Below, piece by piece: positions 38,220-42,759 of a stretch of DNA of 42,759 nt. Positions within the stretch are counted from its first letter, which is position 1. Every line of letters starts with the position of its first letter. Under the pieces are notes generated by a model. The model was not told the origin of the DNA and did no database searches. It saw only the letters and a list, made by a program, of their open reading frames with translations. Source of the stretch: Streptomyces olivochromogenes (lineage in GTDB: Bacteria > Actinomycetota > Actinomycetes > Streptomycetales > Streptomycetaceae). The stretch is from positions 1 through 42,759 of the forward strand of contig NZ_JADDRL010000082.1 in the NCBI RefSeq assembly GCF_021538895.1, given 5' to 3'. The position numbers and the translations under genes are program-made.

Positions 38220-39203
38220 TCAGGCCGTGAGGCGCTCGCTCGCTTCCCAGAGGCGGGCGGCCGCCTCCGGGTCGACCGCGTACGGCAGCACGCCGGGCAG
38301 GGCCGAGCCGGAGCGCCACTCGGCCTCGCCGTCGGCGGTCACCACCGGGCTGATGTCGCAGTTCTCGCAGTAGACCCCGCCCAGTCCGGCGAGCTGAGGG
38401 CTGGTCGCGCACCACACGCTGGTGGCCGCTCCCTGCTGGACGGTCTTGAACTGCCGGGCGGGGTCGCGAATGGGACGGCCCTGTTCGTCGAGGGCGCCGG
38501 CCGCGCGCAGGGCCTCCTCGGAGAGGTGCTTGGCCAGACCGGTGTCGATGATCATGCCGGGGTGCACGGAGAAGGCCCGCACACCCTCCGCCGCGCCCCG
38601 CCGGTCCAGCTCCACCGCGAACAGCGCGTTGGCCGTCTTGGACTGGCCGTACGCGAGGAACGGCTCGTAGGGCCGCCGCTCGAAGTGGAGATCGTCGAAG
38701 ACGACCGGGGAGAACCGGATGCCCCGCGAGGACACCGGGACGACCCGCGCCCCGTCGGCCGCGACCAGCGCGGGCCACAGCCGGGCGACCAGCTGGAAGT
38801 GCCCCAGGTGGTTCGTCGCGAACTGCGACTCGTATCCCCGGGCGTCCCGGGACAGCGGGGCCGCCATGATCCCCGCGCTGTTGACGAGGATGTGCAGCGG
38901 GCGGCCGGAGGCCAGGAACCGCGCGGCGAAGGCGTCGACCGACGCCGGGTCCATCAGGTCCAGCCGCTCGATCTCCACCCCGTCCACCTCCCGCAGCGCG
39001 GCCGTGGCCCGTGCGGGGTCCCGGGCCGGGACGACGACCTCGGCGCCCGCCTCCCGCAGGACCCAAGCCGTCTCCAGGCCGATGCCCGAGTAGCCGCCGG
39101 TGACGATCGCGACCTTGCCGGTCAGGTCGATGCCCTTGATCACCTCGTCGGCGGTGGAGGCGGGGCCGAAGCCGGAGGGGAGGGGCTGCTGTGCGGTGGT
39201 CAT
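38220..39203 (-). CDS. Short-chain dehydrogenase/reductase
   Basis: 327 aa. Cofactor motif 'KVAIVTGGYSGIGLETAW' (TGGxxGIG, residues ~30-47), 'ILVNSAGIMAAP', and catalytic Ser and Tyr-x3-Lys in 'VVPVSSRGIRF' and 'FLAYGQSKTANALF'. It is an NADP-preferring retinol-dehydrogenase/WW-oxidoreductase-like type. ATG 39203 is divergent from an AraC-type regulator (start 39311), which probably controls it. Confidence 0.92.
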   Translation of the reverse strand: MTTAQQPLPSGFGPASTADEVIKGIDLTGKVAIVTGGYSGIGLETAWVLREAGAEVVVPARDPARATAALREVDGVEIERLDLMDPASVDAFAARFLASGRPLHILVNSAGIMAAPLSRDARGYESQFATNHLGHFQLVARLWPALVAADGARVVPVSSRGIRFSPVVFDDLHFERRPYEPFLAYGQSKTANALFAVELDRRGAAEGVRAFSVHPGMIIDTGLAKHLSEEALRAAGALDEQGRPIRDPARQFKTVQQGAATSVWCATSPQLAGLGGVYCENCDISPVVTADGEAEWRSGSALPGVLPYAVDPEAAARLWEASERLTA

Positions 39204-39270
39204 ACGGGTGTCTCCTCGGAGTCGGGTGTGGGCCTTCCCCGCCACCGTAGAACCGCCGATCCGTACGATG

Positions 39271-39304
39271 AATGCTTGAGAGTCCGCATTACTTGCGCGA
39301 CAGT
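39271..39304 (+). promoter_or_regulatory. AraC-gene promoter with AATGC...GCATT dyad
   Basis: -35 TTGAGA (39276-39281), 17-bp spacer and weak -10 GACAGT (39299-39304) place the start point at about 39311, the ATG itself. The dyad AATGC (39271-39275) / GCATT (39286-39290) overlaps the -35 and lies in the gap shared with the divergent SDR gene. Confidence 0.5.
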
Positions 39305-39310
39305 ACGAGC

Positions 39311-40228
39311 ATGTCCGGAGATCCCCTGTCCGACGCCCTCACCGTCGCCGACGCCCGCAGCGTGTTCTCCGGCGGCTTCACCGCCGGCGGGGACTGGGCC
39401 CTGCGGCTGCGGGGGCGCGACCGGCTGAAGGTGAACGCCGTGGTGCGGGGCCGCTGCCTGCTGGTCCGCGACGGCGGCGGTGAACCCGTGGAGCTGGTGG
39501 AGGGCGACCTCGTGGTCTCCGACGGCAGACGGCCGTACGTGCTGTGCGGCGCCCCCGGAGTCGAGCCCCTGGAGTCGCGGGAGGTCACCGTGGACCCCGG
39601 GACCGGGATGGCCCGGATCGGCGAGGGCGAGGACGTCGTGTGCGTCTCCGGGCACATCGACCTCAGCCGGGACAGCGGCGACCTGCTCCGCCGGGCGCTG
39701 CCCGAGCTCGTCCGCGTGCGCGCCGACGCGGCCGAGGCGCCCGTACTGCGCTGGCTGGTCGGGCAGCTGGCGGGCGAGATGACGGCGGGCCGGGCCGGCG
39801 CCCTGTTCGCGACCGACCAGCTGGCCCAGCTGATCTTCGTCCAGGTGCTGCGGGTCTGCCTCACGGAGGCCGACGGGCTGCCACCCGGCTGGCTGCGCGC
39901 CCTCGCCGACGAACGGCTCGCCCCGGCCCTGCGCCTGATGCACGGCGACCCCGCCCACCCCTGGACGCTGGAGGAGCTGGCGCGCGCGGCGGCGATGTCC
40001 CGCACCACCTTCGCCGTGCGCTTCAAGGAGGTGGCCGGGGAGCCGCCCCTGACCTACCTGCTGAACTGGCGGATGAGTCTGGCCGCCCGTGCCCTTCGGC
40101 AGGACACGATGCCCGTCGCCGCCCTCGCGCGCTCGGTCGGCTACACCTCCGAGAGCGCCTTCAGCAACGCCTTCAAACGCACGATGGGGGTCGCGCCGAG
40201 GCGCTACCGCGACACCGTCAGGAGCTGA
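39311..40228 (+). CDS. AraC family transcriptional regulator with cupin-like N-domain
   Basis: 305 aa. The N-terminal ~180 residues are the cupin-type ligand domain found in regulators beside oxidoreductases ('CLLVRDGGGEPVELVEGDLVVSDGRRPYVLC'). The C-terminal ~100 residues are the double helix-turn-helix ('WTLEELARAAAMSRTTFAVRFKEVAGEPPLTYLLNWRMSLAARALR', 'VAALARSVGYTSESAFSNAFKRTMGVAPRRYR'). It is divergent from the SDR gene, which it probably regulates. No ribosome site precedes ATG 39311. Its 3' end overlaps the convergent DUF1905 gene by 11 nt. Confidence 0.92.
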   Translation: MSGDPLSDALTVADARSVFSGGFTAGGDWALRLRGRDRLKVNAVVRGRCLLVRDGGGEPVELVEGDLVVSDGRRPYVLCGAPGVEPLESREVTVDPGTGMARIGEGEDVVCVSGHIDLSRDSGDLLRRALPELVRVRADAAEAPVLRWLVGQLAGEMTAGRAGALFATDQLAQLIFVQVLRVCLTEADGLPPGWLRALADERLAPALRLMHGDPAHPWTLEELARAAAMSRTTFAVRFKEVAGEPPLTYLLNWRMSLAARALRQDTMPVAALARSVGYTSESAFSNAFKRTMGVAPRRYRDTVRS

Positions 40229-40505
40229 GCCGCTCCTCCGCCCGCACGGTGACCGTGTCGCCCTCCGCCTTGCCGATGGCCTTGCGCACGTCCGCCTTCA
40301 CGGGCAGCTTGTGCGTGCCGTCGCCCAGGGCCATGAAAGAGCTCCGGAAAGGATGTCCGTCGATCGTGCCGCGGATCTTGACGAGTCCGCGGGTGCCGAA
40401 GAATTCGACGGACTTCGGCCACACGACGTACGTCCAGCCGCCTTTCTCGGGGCTCTTGAGCAGGACGGCGGTGAATTCCGCGGTCGCTTTTCCGGTGATC
40501 GGCAT
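40218..40505 (-). CDS. DUF1905 domain protein
   Basis: 95 aa, a small beta-barrel protein matching DUF1905 along its full length ('FTAVLLKSPEKGGWTYVVWP', 'GLVKIRGTIDGHPFRSSFMALGDGTHKLPVKADVRKAIGKAEGDTVTV'). Function unknown. GGAGG lies 6 nt before ATG 40505. A very strong hairpin directly upstream ends in this ribosome site, so translation may be controlled by RNA structure. Confidence 0.9.
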   Translation of the reverse strand: MPITGKATAEFTAVLLKSPEKGGWTYVVWPKSVEFFGTRGLVKIRGTIDGHPFRSSFMALGDGTHKLPVKADVRKAIGKAEGDTVTVRAEERLSS

Positions 40506-40513
40506 GGTGTCCT

Positions 40514-40566
40514 CCGCTCGCGGTGGTTCTCTTCTGCCCTGTGGAAGAGGGGACCGCCGCGAGCGG
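40514..40566 (-). promoter_or_regulatory. Long hairpin overlapping the DUF1905 ribosome site
   Basis: CCGCTCGCGGTGGT (40514-40527) pairs with ACCGCCGCGAGCGG (40553-40566) with one mismatch. Inside, CTCTTC (40529-40534) pairs with GAAGAG (40544-40549) around a 9-nt loop. The stem base shares bases with the GGAGG ribosome site at 40515-40511. The remaining gap to 40797 holds no gene I can support. Confidence 0.65.
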
Positions 40567-40797
40567 GGAAACTCATCGCCGACGGCGCGGTCAGGCCCTC
40601 GCCGGCAGTCGCCGACCCCGCCGACACCGCATTTCGGCCAGGGACAGCGGTGAATATGCCAGGAGACTGGCCGGAAAGTCATGGTGACAGTGATTCAAGA
40701 GTGAAGATACTCAAACGCCAGGGGCACTTCACCGCATACGAGCCGCACGGAAAGCGAGGCCGGGTCGGCAAACGGGCAACGCGACGGGGGAGTGATC

Positions 40798-41208
40798 GTG
40801 CACGACGAATTCCTGTGCCATGTCACCGCGTACGGCACGTGCGGCGGACGGCGTATCGGCGTACCGCTCGGCACCTACCGCGCGCCCACCCTGGCACTGG
40901 CGCTGTGGTGGCTGCGGGACCGGGCCCTGTGGATCGCCGAGCGGCTCGATCCGCTCCCCGAGAACCCGCGCTTCCCCCACGGCTCGCTCGTCCCGGTGGC
41001 CGACACCGTGACCGACGTGCCCGGCGTGCTGCGCGCCTGGTGCGCCGACGCGTTCCAACAGGAGCTCGTGGCCGACGAGTTGGCGGGCGGACGGCTGGTG
41101 CGGATCGCCGCCCACGACGACACCACCGAGTACGAGCTGCTCGCCGAGTCCATCGACGCCCTGCGCATGCAGCGCACCATCCCGGCGCTCGTCGTCCCCG
41201 TCGCCTGA
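40798..41208 (+). CDS. Hypothetical protein
   Basis: 136 aa, cytosolic, mixed alpha/beta, with no recognised domain. The N-terminus 'DEFLCHVTAYGTCGGRRIGVPLGTYRAPTLALALWWLRDRALWIAERLDPLP' and C-terminal 'LRMQRTIPALVVPVA' show no catalytic motif I know. Two starts compete: GTG 40792 overlaps the GGGGGAG ribosome site, while GTG 40798 has it at 5 nt, so I chose 40798. Codon use is typical of the neighbours, so it is very likely a real gene. It lies upstream of the FHA-ABC gene with 95 nt between. Confidence 0.75.
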   Translation: MHDEFLCHVTAYGTCGGRRIGVPLGTYRAPTLALALWWLRDRALWIAERLDPLPENPRFPHGSLVPVADTVTDVPGVLRAWCADAFQQELVADELAGGRLVRIAAHDDTTEYELLAESIDALRMQRTIPALVVPVA

Positions 41209-41290
41209 CCCACGACAGTGGCCGACCGGAGCAGCCTCGGCCGGGGCCGCCGCGGCCCACGCCGACCAGGCGCACATGTGAGCGAATCGG

Positions 41291-41296
41291 TACAAT
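41291..41296 (+). promoter_or_regulatory. -10 box TACAAT of the FHA-ABC gene
   Basis: TACAAT at 41291-41296 lies exactly one start-point distance (7-8 nt) before ATG 41304, and there is no ribosome site, so the mRNA is probably leaderless. A perfect palindrome CACATGTG (41273-41280) covers the -35 region, which has no good consensus. Confidence 0.6.
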
Positions 41297-41303
41297 TCTG
41301 GCC

Positions 41304-42759
41304 ATGGCGGAGCGTCCGGTCGCCCCGACTGCGCCCGAACTCGTGCTGGAGACCGACACGGGCTCCACGGTGATGACCCCGGGCCGGGACTACCACGTCG
41401 GTCGCGACCCGTTGTGCGAGATCGTCCTCGACGATGCCCGGGTCTCCTGGCACCACGCGGTGCTGCGGACCGATGACGGTCACTGGACGCTGGAGGACGA
41501 GGACAGCACCAACGGCACCTACGCGGACGGCCGCCGCATCCACGCGCGCGGCGTCGGACCGGGCAGCGTGATCCGCTTCGGCAACCCCGCCGACGGTCCC
41601 CGCGCGATCCTGCTCGGCCGTGCCGCGCCCGCCGCGGACCGCCCGTCGGCCGTCTCGATGCCCGCCCTGACCAGCACCTTCCGTCGGCCAGCCCATGTGC
41701 GGGAGCTGCCCGCCCGCACCCTGCGCCTGGGCCGGGCCCCCGACAACGACCTCGTCGTCGACGACCTGTCCGTCTCCCGCCGGCACGCCGAACTGCGCTC
41801 GCACGAGGACGGCACCTACGAGATCGTCGACCTCGGCAGCCACAACGGCACCTTCCTCAACGGCCGCCCCGTCACCCACGCCTCGATCGGCCCCGGCGAC
41901 ATCATCGGCATCGGCCACTCCTCGTTCTGCCTGGTCGGCGACGTGCTGCAGGAGTACGTCGACACCGGCGAGATCTCCCTCGACGTCCAGGACCTCACCG
42001 TCGCCGTCGACCGCGGCAGCAAGATCCTCCTCGACGACGTCTCCTTCCCGGTCGGGGAGAAGTGCCTGCTCGCGGTCGTCGGACCGAGCGGGGCGGGCAA
42101 GTCCACCCTGCTGGGCGCCCTGACCGGGCAGCGCCCCGCCGACCGGGGCACGGTCCTGTACGACGGCCGCGACCTGTACCGCGACTACGCCGAACTGCGC
42201 CAGCGCATCGGCCTGGTGCCGCAGGACGACATCCTGCACGCCCAGCTGACCGTGCGCGCCGCCCTGTCCTACGCCGCCGAACTGCGCTTCCCGCAGGACA
42301 CCGCGCGGGAGGAGCGCCAGGCGCGGGTCGACGAGGTGATCCGGGAGCTCGGCCTGGAACAGCGCGCCGGACAGGCCGTGCACAGCCTGTCGGGCGGCCA
42401 GCGCAAGCGGGTCAGCGTGGCCCTGGAACTGCTCACCAAGCCGTCGCTGCTCTTCCTCGACGAACCGACCTCCGGACTCGACCCCGGCATGGACCGGTCC
42501 GTGATGCAGATGCTGCGCGGCCTCGCGGACGACGGCCGCACGGTCATCGTCGTCACCCACAGCGTCCTCAGCCTCGACGTGTGCGACCGGCTCCTGGTGC
42601 TCGCGCCGGGCGGCAAGGTCGCGTACTACGGGCAGCCGGACGACGCCCTCGCCTTCTTCGGCTTCGAACAGTGGCCGGAGGCCTTCGAGGCCTTCGAACG
42701 GGACCGCGACCGGGACTGGGCGGGGGAGTACCGGGACTCGCCGTTCCACCGGCACTACG
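41304..42759 (+). CDS. FHA-domain ABC transporter ATPase (partial, runs off the right end)
   Basis: 485 codons are visible, with no stop. Two forkhead-associated domains come first: ~15-105 ('YHVGRDPLCEIVLDDARVSWHHAVLR...EDEDSTNGTYADGRRI') and ~120-205 ('LRLGRAPDNDLVVDDLSVSRRHAELR...GSHNGTFLNGRPV'). Both hold the GR...S..H...NGT phosphothreonine-binding residues. An ABC-2-type ATPase follows: Walker A 'GPSGAGKST' (~260-268), Q-loop 'LVPQDDIL', signature 'LSGGQRKRVSVALELL' (~362), Walker B 'LLFLDEPTSGLDPG' and switch His 'VIVVTHSV'. In complete relatives an ABC-2 membrane domain follows in the same chain. The FHA parts suggest control by Ser/Thr kinases. Confidence 0.95.
   Translation, partial: MAERPVAPTAPELVLETDTGSTVMTPGRDYHVGRDPLCEIVLDDARVSWHHAVLRTDDGHWTLEDEDSTNGTYADGRRIHARGVGPGSVIRFGNPADGPRAILLGRAAPAADRPSAVSMPALTSTFRRPAHVRELPARTLRLGRAPDNDLVVDDLSVSRRHAELRSHEDGTYEIVDLGSHNGTFLNGRPVTHASIGPGDIIGIGHSSFCLVGDVLQEYVDTGEISLDVQDLTVAVDRGSKILLDDVSFPVGEKCLLAVVGPSGAGKSTLLGALTGQRPADRGTVLYDGRDLYRDYAELRQRIGLVPQDDILHAQLTVRAALSYAAELRFPQDTAREERQARVDEVIRELGLEQRAGQAVHSLSGGQRKRVSVALELLTKPSLLFLDEPTSGLDPGMDRSVMQMLRGLADDGRTVIVVTHSVLSLDVCDRLLVLAPGGKVAYYGQPDDALAFFGFEQWPEAFEAFERDRDRDWAGEYRDSPFHRHY

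Noticed and set aside
1..42759. CRISPR array, tRNA, insertion sequence or integrase
   Set aside because: No regularly spaced repeats, cloverleaf-like sequence, transposase motif or att-type duplication was visible. The repeats found are minisatellites or gene-tail duplications.

Overview
The window is high-GC actinobacterial DNA, almost certainly from a Streptomyces chromosome. Codon third positions are nearly all G or C, GTG and TTG starts are used, and several genes look leaderless. Family content fits as well: a sortase substrate with an LAxTG sorting signal, GlsB/YeaQ and SPW-repeat membrane proteins, an ECF sigma factor next to a LitR-like regulator, and an FHA-ABC transporter. I see no rRNA, tRNA, CRISPR array, transposase or integrase. 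About 36 protein genes are supported; both end genes are cut by the window.

Left part (1-13.5 kb). The tail of a wall-anchored protein is followed by a GNAT acetyltransferase. Next comes an MFS exporter transcribed divergently from a MerR regulator through a MerR-type promoter/operator, then a second GNAT. The 3' end of the MFS gene has been tandemly duplicated twice into the gap before the first GNAT. A GlsB/YeaQ protein and a secreted protein with a C-terminal jelly-roll-like module follow. After them lies a probable aminosugar locus: a GH2 exo-beta-D-glucosaminidase, a ROK repressor and an APC permease. Two related dyads sit inside the GH2 and permease promoters, so the ROK protein probably controls both. 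An ArsR-SRPBCC fusion and an SPW-repeat protein close this part.

Light-response-like block (13.0-18.8 kb). An ECF sigma factor diverges from a MerR/B12-binding (LitR/CarH-like) regulator. Facing them is an operon of an SDR-DUF2867 protein and a class I photolyase. An 18-bp direct-repeat motif with 11-bp spacing occurs both in the sigma/LitR intergenic region and upstream of the SPW gene. In each case it lies just before a TTGA -35-like element.

Central accessory island (21.6-31.0 kb). This is the most interesting part. Four tightly coupled genes encode, in order: a 273-aa protein whose sequence pattern resembles bacterial gasdermins (inference); a CHAT (caspase-like) protease with an intact His-Cys pair fused to an NTPase-like domain; a 1708-aa P-loop NTPase with helical repeats and a C-terminal CHAT-like domain that has lost both catalytic residues; and an HExxH zinc metallopeptidase. 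The last three genes overlap by ATGA. The promoter lies within nested inverted repeats. I read this as a candidate STAND/caspase/pore-former defence or programmed-death operon.

Right part (31.1-42.8 kb). This is mostly ordinary metabolism and regulation: a BlaI/M56 pair, a VOC protein, adenosine deaminase, a DinB-like protein, a Tat-exported carotenoid oxygenase, LysR with an aldo/keto reductase, SDR with AraC, a DUF1905 protein below a strong hairpin, a small unknown protein, and the start of a two-FHA ABC-transporter ATPase that runs off the right edge.
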